64,000 nucleotides of DNA from Limnobacter sp. SAORIC-580 (GTDB lineage Bacteria; Pseudomonadota; Gammaproteobacteria; Burkholderiales; Burkholderiaceae_B). The notes beneath the pieces were generated by a model. The model did no database searches, was not told the origin of the DNA, and saw only the letters and a program-made list of their open reading frames with translations. Made by a program: the position numbers and the translations under genes. The stretch covers positions 1,364,001 to 1,428,000 of the forward strand of contig NZ_CP053084.1 of NCBI RefSeq assembly GCF_013004065.1, read 5' to 3'. Shown piece by piece: positions 19,457-28,868 of this stretch. Within the stretch, counting starts at the first letter, position 1. Each line of letters begins with the position of its first letter.

Positions 19457-19500
19457 TTGAGAGTTAATTGGCAAACGGCTTGAACTTGAGAAAGCAAGTG

Positions 19501-19533
19501 GCCCGCTTCACCAAATGTGTAGCGGGCTTTTTG
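19501..19533 (+). terminator. Terminator of phoU
   Basis: GCCCGCT/AGCGGGC stem with a 13-base loop followed by TTTTTGTT, 44 bases after the phoU stop. Confidence 0.88.
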
Positions 19534-19550
19534 TTGGGCAGCCATTTTGC

Positions 19551-19859
19551 TCAAAGCTGATGTTTTCCCAGAAAAATCCACGCGACTGTAATTTTTGCAA
19601 TGGTGCAGGTGCACAAGGCTGCGATCGTGTAGAAAAACACACAGGCCATGGTATTGAATTGCTCCAGCATGATCCCGGCGAAGTACATCAGCAGGGTTAA
19701 TGCGATCCAGCGGCGTAAATAAGCCAGCAAGTGGTGTCGGTTGGCTTTGTTGTGAGCGATTGCCGCAGATCGTTGATACAACTCTTTCACGCTGGCATCG
19801 CGAAACAGCCAGTGAAAGAAAAAGTAGCGAAACAGCACGCTGTCTTGGAAGCTGGTCAT
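19551..19859 (-). CDS. Small membrane protein of unknown function
   Basis: 102 residues; not recognised. A basic, aromatic N-terminal part (DSVLFRYFFFHWLFRDAS, then a His/Arg-rich stretch) is followed by two predicted membrane helices (about residues 50-68, ALTLLMYFAGIML, and 73-95, CVFFYTIAALCTCTIAKITV). It ends in a short tail. A GGAG lies 10 bases before the ATG at 19859, which supports a real gene. It sits alone between the phoU and yggX terminators on the minus strand. It might be a small inner-membrane accessory protein; no function can be given. Confidence 0.65.
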   Translation of the reverse strand: MTSFQDSVLFRYFFFHWLFRDASVKELYQRSAAIAHNKANRHHLLAYLRRWIALTLLMYFAGIMLEQFNTMACVFFYTIAALCTCTIAKITVAWIFLGKHQL

Positions 19860-19906
19860 GCTGAAAACTCCGGTTGACGGTTTCAGTATGCAACGGCTGG
19901 CGCAAG

Positions 19907-19936
19907 AAAAAAAGCCCCTGTGTTCAGGGGCTTTTT
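19907..19936 (-). terminator. Terminator of the folA/yggX side
   Basis: GCCCCTG-TGTT-CAGGGGC hairpin flanked by an A-tract and T-tract on either side, 37 bases past the yggX stop on the minus strand. It works in principle in both directions. Confidence 0.88.
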
Positions 19937-19972
19937 GATGTGCTGTGAGTGGGGTGTTTGACTGGTTGCCGC

Positions 19973-20245
19973 TTAGTTGCTGGGCGGCACATAACCGGCA
20001 GCTTGTTCGGCACCATCACCAAAGAAGTGCTTTTCCATTTGTTCCATCAGGTACTTGCGGGCGCGAGCATCCGCCAGGCTCAGGCGGTTTTCGTTCACCA
20101 ACATGGTTTGGTGTTTCAACCAGTCTTGCCAGGCTTGTTTGGACACATTCTCAAAAATTTTCTTGCCCAACTCACCGGGTGCGGGAGGAAAATCCAAGCC
20201 TTCTGCCTCTTTACCCAATTTAATGCAGTTCACTGTGCGTGCCAT
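19973..20245 (-). CDS. yggX: Fe(II) trafficking / oxidative damage protection protein YggX
   Basis: Small cytosolic protein (90 residues) linked in enterics to iron traffic and protection of Fe-S clusters from oxidation. The family start [17 protein letters not shown] with its conserved Cys7 is clear, as are [27 protein letters not shown] and the [17 protein letters not shown] block. It follows folA by 57 bases on the minus strand and precedes a strong terminator, so it is probably the last gene of a thyA-folA-yggX unit. Confidence 0.95.
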   Translation of the reverse strand: MARTVNCIKLGKEAEGLDFPPAPGELGKKIFENVSKQAWQDWLKHQTMLVNENRLSLADARARKYLMEQMEKHFFGDGAEQAAGYVPPSN

Positions 20246-20302
20246 TGTTTACTCCTTTTAACCCCTTGTCGGGATCAATTCTCGGGTTTAATTCTTCGCG
20301 GA

Positions 20303-20869
20303 TTAATTGTCTACTTTTGCGTATTTTACAAAATCAAAGCCCCACGCGCGTTCCGGGGTGGCTGTATTGGTAATCCGTTCAACTTCCCTGAACAGCTGGC
20401 GATCCCATTGGGGAAAGCTGGCATCGCCTTCAAAGCTTTGATGTATCTCGGTCAGTATCAGTTCATCAACCAGGTTTTGGTTCAGAGCCTGCTGATACAA
20501 ATTACTCCCACCAATCAAAAATACTTGTTCAAAATTTGAAAGCCAATTCAGTGCATTGGGCAAGTTCGTGGCTGTTGCAATTTGAGTGGCACCGCCCTCG
20601 GGTAGCGCTGCGGGGTATGCAATCACGCTGCGTGGCGTGCCGTCTTTGGCAGGTGCGGGTGCCCAGTGTACATTGCCCGACAACACCACATTCAGGCGCC
20701 CAGGCAGTGGGCGGTTGATGGATTCATAGGTTTTTCGGCCCATCAGCACCGGGCAGCCCAAAGTGGTCTGCTTAAAGAAAGCAAGGTCTTCTGGCAAGTG
20801 CCAAGGCAGGCTGTTGTTGATGCCAATAATGCCGTTTTTGGCCACTGCGGCCACAATGGATACTTTCAT
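20303..20869 (-). CDS. folA: Dihydrofolate reductase
   Basis: NADPH-dependent reduction of dihydrofolate to tetrahydrofolate; target of trimethoprim. It has 188 residues, slightly longer than E. coli DHFR. Visible: VAAVAKNGIIGINNSLPWHLPEDL (Trp/Asp active-site region, broken here for length), GRKTYESI, PLPGRLNVVLS, FLIGGSNLYQQAL and a C-terminal beta-strand ending. It starts three bases after the thyA stop, so the two are coupled. ThyA consumes methylene-THF and FolA regenerates THF, a common pairing. Confidence 0.96.
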   Translation of the reverse strand: MKVSIVAAVAKNGIIGINNSLPWHLPEDLAFFKQTTLGCPVLMGRKTYESINRPLPGRLNVVLSGNVHWAPAPAKDGTPRSVIAYPAALPEGGATQIATATNLPNALNWLSNFEQVFLIGGSNLYQQALNQNLVDELILTEIHQSFEGDASFPQWDRQLFREVERITNTATPERAWGFDFVKYAKVDN

Positions 20870-20872
20870 GCC

Positions 20873-21667
20873 TTATACCGCCACTGGCGCTTTGATGTGC
20901 GGGTGGCAAGTGTAATTCAGAATTTCGAAATCTTCGAACTTGTAATCGAAAATGCTTTCAGGTTTGCGTTTGATTTGCAGTGTAGGCAGCGGGTGCGGCT
21001 TGCGGCTTAGTTGCTCGGCCACCTGTTCCATGTGGTTGCTGTACAAATGGCAATCGCCACCTGTCCACACAAAGTCACCAACCTCAAGGTCGCATTGTTG
21101 CGCAACCATGTGGGTGAGCAGGGCATAGCTGGCAATGTTGAAAGGTACACCGAGGAAAATATCGGCACTGCGCTGGTACAGTTGGCAACTCAGTTTGCCG
21201 TCTGCCACATAAAACTGAAACAGCGCATGGCAGGGTGGCAGCTTCATGTTGTTGATTTCAGCCACGTTCCAGGCGCTCACAATGTGGCGGCGAGAATCGG
21301 GGTTGTTCTTGATTTGCTGCATCAACTGGGAAATTTGGTCAATGTGGCGGCCGTCGGCCGTGGGCCAGCTTCGCCACTGCACGCCATACACCGGGCCCAA
21401 GTTACCATTCTCATCGGCCCACTCGTCCCAAATGCTGACGCCGTTTTCCTTCAGGTAACGAATGTTGCTGTCGCCCATCAAAAACCACAACAACTCGTGA
21501 ATAATGGAACGGGTGTGCAGCTTCTTCGTGGTCACCATGGGGAAACCGTCTTGCAGATTAAAGCGCATTTGGTAACCAAACACGGAACGAGTGCCCGTGC
21601 CGGTGCGGTCCATTTTGTCGGTGCCGTGGTCCAGCACGTGCTGCATCAAGTCAAGGTACTGTTGCAT
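20873..21667 (-). CDS. thyA: Thymidylate synthase
   Basis: Methylates dUMP to dTMP with methylene-THF. It has 264 residues, the E. coli length. Motifs: [23 protein letters not shown], active-site Cys in [38 protein letters not shown]. Three bases separate it from folA downstream. The upstream gap of 85 bases to the ABC transporter gene contains no clear terminator, so read-through from the upstream cluster is possible. Confidence 0.98.
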   Translation of the reverse strand: MQQYLDLMQHVLDHGTDKMDRTGTGTRSVFGYQMRFNLQDGFPMVTTKKLHTRSIIHELLWFLMGDSNIRYLKENGVSIWDEWADENGNLGPVYGVQWRSWPTADGRHIDQISQLMQQIKNNPDSRRHIVSAWNVAEINNMKLPPCHALFQFYVADGKLSCQLYQRSADIFLGVPFNIASYALLTHMVAQQCDLEVGDFVWTGGDCHLYSNHMEQVAEQLSRKPHPLPTLQIKRKPESIFDYKFEDFEILNYTCHPHIKAPVAV

Positions 21668-21752
21668 GTTGATTTCGCTGCAAATCCGGGGGGGTCGTTA
21701 GTCTGCTAAGTTTACCTTGTTGGAAAGCCCAAACGTTGCGAACCCGGAAAAT

Positions 21753-23528
21753 TCAAGCCATCACTTTCTGTGCATGCTCATTGATGAACTGAAGCGATGC
21801 CAACTTGGCATACAAACCTTGCCGCGCCATCAAATCCTTGTGGGTACCCATCTCCACAATTTTGCCTTCATTCATCACCACAATTCGGTCAGCGGCCATG
21901 ACGGTAGCCAGGCGGTGGGCAATAATCAGGGTAGTGCGACCGTGTCGGCTTTTCTCGATTGCTTGCTGCACCAGTTGCTCGCTTTCTGCATCCAGGCTGG
22001 CGGTGGCTTCATCCAGCAAAAGCAAACCAGCGTCTCGCAGTACGGCGCGTGCAATAGACACCCGTTGGCGTTCCCCGCCACTCAGGCGCACCCCTTTTTC
22101 GCCCACATTGGTATTCAAACCCTCGGGCATTCGGTGCACAAAATTGGTGGCCGCTGCGTCGGCCAGTGCCTTGTCAACTTCCTCGGCGGTGGCGTTGGGT
22201 TTGCTGTACCTTACGTTGTCTTGCAGGCTGCCTGAGAAAATAACCGCTTCTTGAGCCACATAGGCGCAATTGGCTCGCCATTGCTCCAGGTGCAGGCTTT
22301 CCAGTGCCTTGCCTTCAATTAAAATCTGCCCCTGGTTTACGTCGTACCAGCGCAGCAGCAGGCTGAAAAGCGTCGATTTTCCTGCACCCGAGGGGCCAAC
22401 CACGGCAAGGGTTTCGCCGCGCTGAATACTCAAGTTGAAATCTTGAAGAATGAATTTTTCCGGCGCTGAAGGATAGGCAAAATCAACATGACTGAATTCG
22501 ATCAAAAAGCCGCCCTGTTTCGCAGGTGGCGGAAGGCCATGTTTGTGAATGGTCGTGTCGAGATTGAGCAACTCAACCAGGCGCTCGGCCGCACCTGCTG
22601 CACGCTGAAATTCACCGAGTACCTCAGATAACGCAGCGAAACCGGCGCCCACAAAGGCCGCGTACATCACAAACTGGGCCAGTTCACCCGCGCTCATTTC
22701 GCCGCTGGCCACTGCCTTTGCGCCCATCCACAACACCACCACCAAGCCTGCGAACGCAAGGCCGATCGCAACAAACAACAAAGCGGAACGGTTCACGGTG
22801 CGCCTGCGCGCGGTTTGGTAAGTTTGCTCACTGGAGGTGGTGAATTTTGAAGCCTCGGTGTGCTCCTGATTGAAGGCTTGTACGGTGGTAATCTGGTTCA
22901 AAACCTCTTGTGCAATCGCGCTGCTGTCGGCCAGTTTGTCTTGGCTGGCCCGCGACAATTTGCGAACCCTGCGTGCCAATATCACCACCGGCACCATCAC
23001 CACAACAACCAACAACAGCACAGCACCTGAAAGCAAGGGGCTTGTGAGCAGCAGCATCACCAAGCCGCCCAGTGTGGTCAGGCTGTTGCGCAAAAAGAAT
23101 GACAGGCTGCTGCCAATCAGGGTTTGAATCAGCGTGGTGTCAGCGGTCAAGCGAGACAAAACTTCACCAACCTTTAAGGTTTCAAAAAACTCGGGGCGTT
23201 GCACCAGCAAGTGGCTGTAGACACGGTTGCGAAGATCGGCGGAAATTCGTTCGCCCAGTGTGGTTACCAAGTAAAACCGCACCGCACTGGCCATGGCCAG
23301 CACAAACACCAGCACCAGCAGGTATCCAAATGCACTGTTCAAACCCTCGGGGTTTTCACCCGCCAGAAAACCACTGTCGATCAGCCAGCGAAACATGACT
23401 GGCATGGTCAAGGACATGGCCGAGCCCAGCAAAAGGGCACCCAGGGCAGCAAACGCCCAGGCCTTGTGGGGGCTGACCAAGGAGGCCAGGGTTGACCCCA
23501 GCGTTTGAAGTTTGTTGGTGTTGCTCAT
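21753..23528 (-). CDS. Exporter-type ABC transporter, fused membrane and ATPase domains
   Basis: Half-transporter of 591 residues. Six membrane helices occupy roughly residues 15-300, followed by a nucleotide-binding domain with Walker A GPSGAGKSTLF, signature LSGGERQRVSIARAV, Walker B LLLLDEATASLD and the H-loop IIAHRLATV. It resembles MsbA/multidrug exporters; the substrate is unknown. The frame is open up to 23570, but MSNTNKLQ at 23528 was chosen as the length fits the family and it then begins just after the attH-like stop (23548). Neither start has a strong ribosome site. It lies in the same direction as the Att-like genes and may be transcribed with them. Confidence 0.88.
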   Translation of the reverse strand: MSNTNKLQTLGSTLASLVSPHKAWAFAALGALLLGSAMSLTMPVMFRWLIDSGFLAGENPEGLNSAFGYLLVLVFVLAMASAVRFYLVTTLGERISADLRNRVYSHLLVQRPEFFETLKVGEVLSRLTADTTLIQTLIGSSLSFFLRNSLTTLGGLVMLLLTSPLLSGAVLLLVVVVMVPVVILARRVRKLSRASQDKLADSSAIAQEVLNQITTVQAFNQEHTEASKFTTSSEQTYQTARRRTVNRSALLFVAIGLAFAGLVVVLWMGAKAVASGEMSAGELAQFVMYAAFVGAGFAALSEVLGEFQRAAGAAERLVELLNLDTTIHKHGLPPPAKQGGFLIEFSHVDFAYPSAPEKFILQDFNLSIQRGETLAVVGPSGAGKSTLFSLLLRWYDVNQGQILIEGKALESLHLEQWRANCAYVAQEAVIFSGSLQDNVRYSKPNATAEEVDKALADAAATNFVHRMPEGLNTNVGEKGVRLSGGERQRVSIARAVLRDAGLLLLDEATASLDAESEQLVQQAIEKSRHGRTTLIIAHRLATVMAADRIVVMNEGKIVEMGTHKDLMARQGLYAKLASLQFINEHAQKVMA

Positions 23529-23547
23529 GCGGTGAGTGGTAAGTGGC

Positions 23548-24657
23548 TCAAAGTTGCATGGGGCGATCATACCCTGTCATTTCAAGGTAGCCGCGCCCCC
23601 AGGGTGAAGCATTGGCGCTTTTCACGTGTATGGCGCCTTCCCAATACAGGGTGCCAGTGCTGGCGCGCGCGTCCAGTTCCTGATCATCAAACAAGGGGTG
23701 AAGTTCAAAGCGTTGTTCGTCTAGCTTAAGCGTCTGGGACACCGGGTATTCAATGCCGGTTCGGCTTGACTTCCAGCGTTTCAACACCTCGAATTGAACC
23801 TGTTTGAAATTGCGCACTGTGCCGTCCGCCAGTCGAAGGGCTGCATGGGTCCACACAGGCGGTTTGGTGGTGTCGCGATCGCGAATTTGAAATGCCATCA
23901 AGGCTTCGCCTTGGCTGCCATGCAAACCCACCCAGTCCCAACCTTGGGCGTTCGGGGCCAGCACAGTGCTTGACCATTCATGGTCCATCCAGAAGGTGCC
24001 TTGCACTGGCAATGTTTTGTTCTCCACGCGAACTGTGCCGCTGCTGCGCATGTGGGGCAGGGTGATGTAATAACTCGATTGCTCCGCTTTGGGCCCTTTT
24101 TGCGAGTAGCCACCCTGGCCTTGCATCCACGGTGTTTGTGTTGGTTCCATGCGCAAGTCGATAGTCAATTGCGGGGTGTTAATTTTGCATTGCCACTGCT
24201 CGCCTTGCGCAGTTTGTAATTGCCAGCCTGGCATTTGGACGTTCAACACCTGTTGGTTTGTGCTTTGAATCAAGGCGCCGCCGCTGCCCGCACGGCGAAT
24301 AATTTGATCGTGCTTCAACTTGCCTGCCGAAGGCATGGCCAAAGCAGCATGGGCGAACAACAATTGTTTGGGTGAAAAGGCGCTGGGGTTCAGCACATTC
24401 ACATTGGGCGCAGACCGAAAAAATGTAATTTGCACACCCAAAGGTTCGCCCAATTCCGGGCTTTCAAACCAGCCTGTGAAGTACCACCATTCGGTTCGGA
24501 ACGCTGGATGTGCGCCATGGTCACGGGGCAGGGTGGGCGGTATGCTTGCATTGGGTTGGGCATACACCCGCTGCAAGCCTCGTTCGGCCAGCGCAAAGCC
24601 CATATGTGCGAATAGTGGCATGCCCAGCCCGGCTTTCAACAAATCCCGCCGCTTCAT
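23548..24657 (-). CDS. AttH/CrtC-like lipocalin-fold protein, Tat-type signal
   Basis: 369 residues. The N-terminus MKRRDLLKAGLG with a following hydrophobic stretch (about 12-28) looks like a twin-arginine signal, so the protein is probably exported folded. The mature part carries the AttH/hydroxyneurosporene-synthase family marks EWWYFTGWF, WMDHEWSS, GWDWVGL and the C-terminal GRGYLEMTGYDRPMQL. AttH is the fourth component of AttEFGH ABC systems; its biochemical role is not well established. Its ATG overlaps the permease stop by four bases (ATGA), indicating coupled translation. The longer frame up to 24789 lies inside the permease gene and was rejected. Confidence 0.88.
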   Translation of the reverse strand: MKRRDLLKAGLGMPLFAHMGFALAERGLQRVYAQPNASIPPTLPRDHGAHPAFRTEWWYFTGWFESPELGEPLGVQITFFRSAPNVNVLNPSAFSPKQLLFAHAALAMPSAGKLKHDQIIRRAGSGGALIQSTNQQVLNVQMPGWQLQTAQGEQWQCKINTPQLTIDLRMEPTQTPWMQGQGGYSQKGPKAEQSSYYITLPHMRSSGTVRVENKTLPVQGTFWMDHEWSSTVLAPNAQGWDWVGLHGSQGEALMAFQIRDRDTTKPPVWTHAALRLADGTVRNFKQVQFEVLKRWKSSRTGIEYPVSQTLKLDEQRFELHPLFDDQELDARASTGTLYWEGAIHVKSANASPWGRGYLEMTGYDRPMQL

Positions 24658-27212
24658 GCCCAGTCCTCTTTCAATTGCTCGACCAATCGAGTACCCAGTT
24701 TGTTGCGAAGGGCCAGCGTCACGGTGGCGCTGCTCATGGCAATCAGCACCAACACCATGGCGCCCAGGTCGTGCCACGGTGTGAACCATTCCATGGTCCA
24801 GTGAAAAGATTGCGGGTTGACCACAAAAATTAAAATGGCAGCAAATGCCAAACCAATCATCAAACCCACCAAAGCAGCCAGGGCCGATGCAATCAGGGCT
24901 TCACGTGCAATCAGTTTCAAGATCCAGTTTGGGCTGGCCCCCATGGCGCCCAGCAAGGCGAATTCGCGCTTGCGTTGCAGGGCCATGGCCGAAAACGTAG
25001 TGCCCACGCCAAACAGGCCGATCACTACGGCCGCAATTTCCAGCAGGTAGGTGACGGCAAAGCTGCGATCGAAAATATCCAGGCTTAATTGTCGAATTTC
25101 ACCCGGCTCTGCAAAGTCAATTTTTTGCGCAACCGCTGTGCTGCTGGCAGCCTGTTCAATGCGTGCCACCATCTCTTTTACAGTTACATTCTCTTGTGGC
25201 CAAACAGCACCTTGTGTGTCTTTGAATTGCACATTAAATTGCTTGAGCAGTTCTGCCTTGGGCAGCACAATTGCGCCGTGTTGGCGGGTGTAGTCCCGCC
25301 ACACGCCCATCACGGTGGTGGGTACAAGCACGCCTTGGTCCAGTTGCAGTTCAAGTGTGCTACCGGCTTGCAGGCCATACAAATCGGTCATGGGTTCACT
25401 GACCCACACGGGCAATGTGCCTGCTTTGGGCTCGTCGATTGTATTGCCGGTCATGGGTAGGCGCTGTGCAGCAGCCTGAACTGAAATGGGCCGGGCAATC
25501 AGTTCAACGGCGGGTCTTTTGGGATTGAGCACAATCGATTGTTGTCCCCAAAATTCAACCAGTTCCACGCCCGGCAGTTCAGCCACTTTTTGCTGAAAGG
25601 CATCGGGAAACACCGGGATGCTCGAGCTGCTCAGTTTTATATACAAGGGGGCGGGCAATACTTGCGTAAGCCAGTTGTCCAGCGAATGGCGAAAGCTGTA
25701 GATCATCACATGCATGGCCACCACCAAAGCAAAACTCGCAACCACGCCCGACAATCCCACAGCCAGTAAATTCGGAGTGCTGGCCAAGCGCGATTTTGCG
25801 AGATCTGCCATTTGGGCCAGCTGCGCCGGCGGGCGTATAAAGCCGCGCACCACCAAGCCAATCATTGCGATGCCTCCGAACAAACCAAAAGCCACTGCCA
25901 GGTAACCACCCACCGGAATATTTCCGTAAGGGGGAATAAACAAGCAGGCAGCGGCTACCCCGCAAAGCAGCAAGCCAACCCAGTGCGCTTTGTTGGCAAA
26001 CTGCAGGCCCGCCTCTTCGGTGCCTGCACGCAGGCGTTGGTGCAAAGCCATTTGACCAGTTTGCAAGGCAGGCGACAAACCGCCCAGCAAGGTGGCCACT
26101 ACACCAAAACCGGCAAAAAGCAAGGTATCCAAAGGGGGCAAAGCCACTGTGCTTTGCGTGGTTTGAAAGTAACCAGCACCCAAGTCAACACCCAAATAAC
26201 GAACCACGGCCAGGGACAAACCCCAGCCCAAGGCCACGCCCAGCACACCACCCACCACACCGCAACACATTGATTCAAACAACACCTGCATGCGCAGTGC
26301 ACCTGCCCGCGCACCCAAGGCCGCCAGCAGTGCCCACTGGCGTGAGCGTTGTGCCACTGCCAGCATTTGCGTAGAGAAGGTTAAAAAGCCACCCGTGAGC
26401 AATGCAACCATGGCCAGAATCGACAGGTTGGCGCGATAGGCCTGCGAGACACTGGCTCCTCGTGTGCCTTGTTCACTGGGCGTCTCAAGGCGGCCCAACT
26501 CTGAAAACTCATCGCCATATTGCCGTTGAAAACTGGCCGGGGTCACGCCCTCCTGAAGTTTTAAATCGATCCGGGAAATCTGCCCCAGCGTGCCCAAGCG
26601 CCATTGCACCGCTGCGATATCTGCCACGGCAAGCAGCTGCCCGCTACCGGCTGCGGGTACCGTGCCCGCAGCCTGCCATTCCAGGCTTGAGTTGTTGTGA
26701 AGTGTGGTCAGTGTGTTTTGTTCACCGGGTAGTTGTTCTTTCAGAGCCGGGCTTACAAAAACATAAGTGGAACTCAGCAAAGGGATCTCGCCTTGTTGTG
26801 CGGTGTCGTTTGTTTCATCACTGCTTTGCCCAATCAAGTTGGGCGTGACCGCCGCAGCTGTGAACACATCCAACCCTAGCCAGCGCACCGGTTTGTCAAA
26901 ACCCTGCATGGGTACGACGATATCGATGACTGGCGATGCCACTGCCACCTCGGGCAAGGCGGCAAGTTGTTCAAGAATTCTTTCAGGCAGCAGAGAACTG
27001 TGCGGCAACAATTGCAAATCAGCTTGTCCCGAGAACTGCCGCACGCCGTTGTTGAACTGATCAAGCGCCTGCTTGTGAATAAGATGCACGGCAAACCCCA
27101 GGCCCACACCCACTGCAATTGAAATGGTAGCAATTAGCCACTTCACCGGTTGATCACGCAAGGCGCCAGCAAACAGTTGCAGCTTTAAAGCCAGGCATGG
27201 TGGCAATGCCAT
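24654..27212 (-). CDS. Large FtsX-fold ABC permease (AttF/AttG-like fusion)
   Basis: 852 residues with two FtsX-type permease halves. An N-terminal helix (WLIATISIAVGVGLGFAVHL) is followed by a long periplasmic domain. A helical cluster at about 255-480 contains LSILAMVALLTGGFLTF and the GALRMQ coupling region. A second periplasmic domain follows, with a last FtsX cluster (YLLEIAAVVIGLFGVG, KREFALLGAMGASPNWI). Such fused permeases belong to LolCE/MacB-like machines that work on lipoproteins, lipids or peptides at the outer face of the inner membrane rather than moving solute through a channel. Three bases separate it from the ATPase upstream and it overlaps the attH-like gene downstream. Confidence 0.88.
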   Translation of the reverse strand: MALPPCLALKLQLFAGALRDQPVKWLIATISIAVGVGLGFAVHLIHKQALDQFNNGVRQFSGQADLQLLPHSSLLPERILEQLAALPEVAVASPVIDIVVPMQGFDKPVRWLGLDVFTAAAVTPNLIGQSSDETNDTAQQGEIPLLSSTYVFVSPALKEQLPGEQNTLTTLHNNSSLEWQAAGTVPAAGSGQLLAVADIAAVQWRLGTLGQISRIDLKLQEGVTPASFQRQYGDEFSELGRLETPSEQGTRGASVSQAYRANLSILAMVALLTGGFLTFSTQMLAVAQRSRQWALLAALGARAGALRMQVLFESMCCGVVGGVLGVALGWGLSLAVVRYLGVDLGAGYFQTTQSTVALPPLDTLLFAGFGVVATLLGGLSPALQTGQMALHQRLRAGTEEAGLQFANKAHWVGLLLCGVAAACLFIPPYGNIPVGGYLAVAFGLFGGIAMIGLVVRGFIRPPAQLAQMADLAKSRLASTPNLLAVGLSGVVASFALVVAMHVMIYSFRHSLDNWLTQVLPAPLYIKLSSSSIPVFPDAFQQKVAELPGVELVEFWGQQSIVLNPKRPAVELIARPISVQAAAQRLPMTGNTIDEPKAGTLPVWVSEPMTDLYGLQAGSTLELQLDQGVLVPTTVMGVWRDYTRQHGAIVLPKAELLKQFNVQFKDTQGAVWPQENVTVKEMVARIEQAASSTAVAQKIDFAEPGEIRQLSLDIFDRSFAVTYLLEIAAVVIGLFGVGTTFSAMALQRKREFALLGAMGASPNWILKLIAREALIASALAALVGLMIGLAFAAILIFVVNPQSFHWTMEWFTPWHDLGAMVLVLIAMSSATVTLALRNKLGTRLVEQLKEDWA

Positions 27213-27215
27213 GGT

Positions 27216-27950
27216 TCAGGCCTTGTTGGCTGCATGGGCAGCCAAATTTTCAACCGGGTTTAATTCAGCCGTAGGGTGCTCGGCCAAATGGTGGTCGGCC
27301 AAATTCAGGCGATGATTCAAATGGCTGGCGGCTTTTACAGAATGGGTCACCATGACCAAGGCGCAACCCTGCGCTGAACATGCGTCAAGCAACACTTGCA
27401 GCACACGCTCGGCATTGTCTTCGTCCAGGTTACCAGTCGGCTCATCTGCAAGAATCAATGGCGGGTTTAAGGCCAAGGCGCGTGCAATTGCCACGCGCTG
27501 CTGTTCTCCACCCGACAATTCGCGCGGGTAGCTTCTGGATTTGTGACTAATACCCACTTGATCCAGCAGTTGAATGCACCTTGAGTGGTTGGGTTTTTCG
27601 CCTGCCAGCAGAAACGGCAATTCAACGTTTTGTTGCGCGTTTAAGTGTGGCATCAGATAGTAGGCTTGAAACACCAAGCCAACATGCCGAAGCCGCCTGG
27701 CTGCAATTTGATTGGTGTTCAAGGTGTGAATTGCAGTGCCAGCCCAATACACCTCGCCAGTGTCGGGCTTGTCCAGCCCGGCCATTAAATGAAGCAGGGT
27801 GGATTTACCTGACCCCGATTCACCGATCACGGCAAGAGACTGCCCCTGTTGCAATTGAAGACTGACGTCGGTGAACAGCTTAACGCCACCGAGGGTTTTT
27901 GAAACCCCCGCCACTGCGAGGGTTGTTGAACTTGTTTGCTGTTGGTTCAC
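27216..27950 (-). CDS. ABC transporter ATPase (AttE/LolD-like)
   Basis: 244-residue ATPase of the MacB/LolD class. Walker [20 protein letters not shown]-loop [10 protein letters not shown], signature [16 protein letters not shown], Walker [13 protein letters not shown] and the H-loop VTHSVK are all in place. It is three bases upstream of the FtsX-fold permease, so it should energise that protein. It starts 43 bases after fabI on the same strand, with no terminator between them, so fabI and the att-like genes may share a transcript. Confidence 0.92.
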   Translation of the reverse strand: MNQQQTSSTTLAVAGVSKTLGGVKLFTDVSLQLQQGQSLAVIGESGSGKSTLLHLMAGLDKPDTGEVYWAGTAIHTLNTNQIAARRLRHVGLVFQAYYLMPHLNAQQNVELPFLLAGEKPNHSRCIQLLDQVGISHKSRSYPRELSGGEQQRVAIARALALNPPLILADEPTGNLDEDNAERVLQVLLDACSAQGCALVMVTHSVKAASHLNHRLNLADHHLAEHPTAELNPVENLAAHAANKA

Positions 27951-27993
27951 CCGAATTACCGCCTTGTGGTGAAACGTTTAAAGAATCGATTCC

Positions 27994-28779
27994 TTATTCT
28001 GCCATGCCGCCTACCACTGTGCTGTAGCCTGCATCCACATAGGTAATTTCAGCAGTAATGCCACGAGCCAAATCGGAAAGCATGAATGCGGCAGTGTTAC
28101 CCACATCGTCAATCGTCACGTTTCGGCGCAGGGGTGCAGCTTCCTCAACGGCGTGCAAAATTTTGCTGAAACCTTTAATGCCTGCCGCAGCCAGGGTTTT
28201 GATTGGACCAGCTGAAATACCGTTCACGCGGATACCCTTTGGACCCAGTGATTCAGCCAGGTAGCGAACCGATGCTTCCAGCGATGCCTTGGCCAAGCCC
28301 ATGGTGTTGTAGTTGGGCACCATGCGAACAGAGCCCAGATAGCTGAGTGTGAGCAAAGCGCCTTCGCGGCCTTGCATCATGGGATAGGCCGCTTTGGCCA
28401 GTGCCGGGAAACTGTAGGCTGAAATGTCGTGCGCAATGCGGAATGCTTCGCGCGAAATACCTTCCAGAAAGTCACCTGCAATGGCCTCGCGCGGGGCAAA
28501 GCCAATGGCGTGCACCAAACCGTCCAAACCATCCCAGTGCTTGGCCAGTTCAGTGAACAGGTTCTCAATTTGGGCGTCCTCGGCCACATCCAGCGGAAAC
28601 ACCAGCTTGGAGTTGAACTCGGCGGCCATGTCTGTAACACGGTCAATGAAACGCTCGGTTTGGTAAGTGAAGGCCAGTTCAGCGCCCTGCGCGTGGCAGG
28701 CCTTGGCAATACCATAGGCGATTGAACGGTTTGACAAAAGGCCTGTGATAAGAATTTTTTTACCGGCTAGGAATCCCAA
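27994..28779 (-). CDS. fabI: Enoyl-[acyl-carrier-protein] reductase FabI
   Basis: NADH-dependent reduction of enoyl-ACP in the last step of fatty acid elongation; triclosan/isoniazid-class target family. It has 261 residues, the standard FabI length. Marks: [15 protein letters not shown] cofactor motif, VHAIGFAP, and the catalytic Tyr-x6-Lys in YNTMGLAK (instead of the Tyr-x3-Lys of ordinary SDRs), with [16 protein letters not shown] after it. A -10 TATAAT on the minus strand (28840-28845) and a dyad precede it. Confidence 0.97.
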   Translation of the reverse strand: MGFLAGKKILITGLLSNRSIAYGIAKACHAQGAELAFTYQTERFIDRVTDMAAEFNSKLVFPLDVAEDAQIENLFTELAKHWDGLDGLVHAIGFAPREAIAGDFLEGISREAFRIAHDISAYSFPALAKAAYPMMQGREGALLTLSYLGSVRMVPNYNTMGLAKASLEASVRYLAESLGPKGIRVNGISAGPIKTLAAAGIKGFSKILHAVEEAAPLRRNVTIDDVGNTAAFMLSDLARGITAEITYVDAGYSTVVGGMAE

Positions 28780-28820
28780 TTTGTATTGCTCCTGAGAATG
28801 GGTTGTGAGTTTTCACTTAG

Positions 28821-28849
28821 TGCCTATCATTTAGGGCCTATTATAGGCA
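28821..28849 (-). promoter_or_regulatory. fabI promoter region with dyad over the -10
   Basis: On the minus strand a perfect TATAAT lies at 28840-28845, about 60 bases before the fabI ATG. It sits inside the dyad GCCTAT-T-ATAGGC (28836-28848). A further TGCCTAT copy at 28821-28827 can pair with ATAGGCA at 28843-28849. The -35 is poor. Overlap of dyad and -10 would suit repression, which is inferred. Confidence 0.45.
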
Positions 28850-28868
28850 ATTCACAGGGCAATCGACT

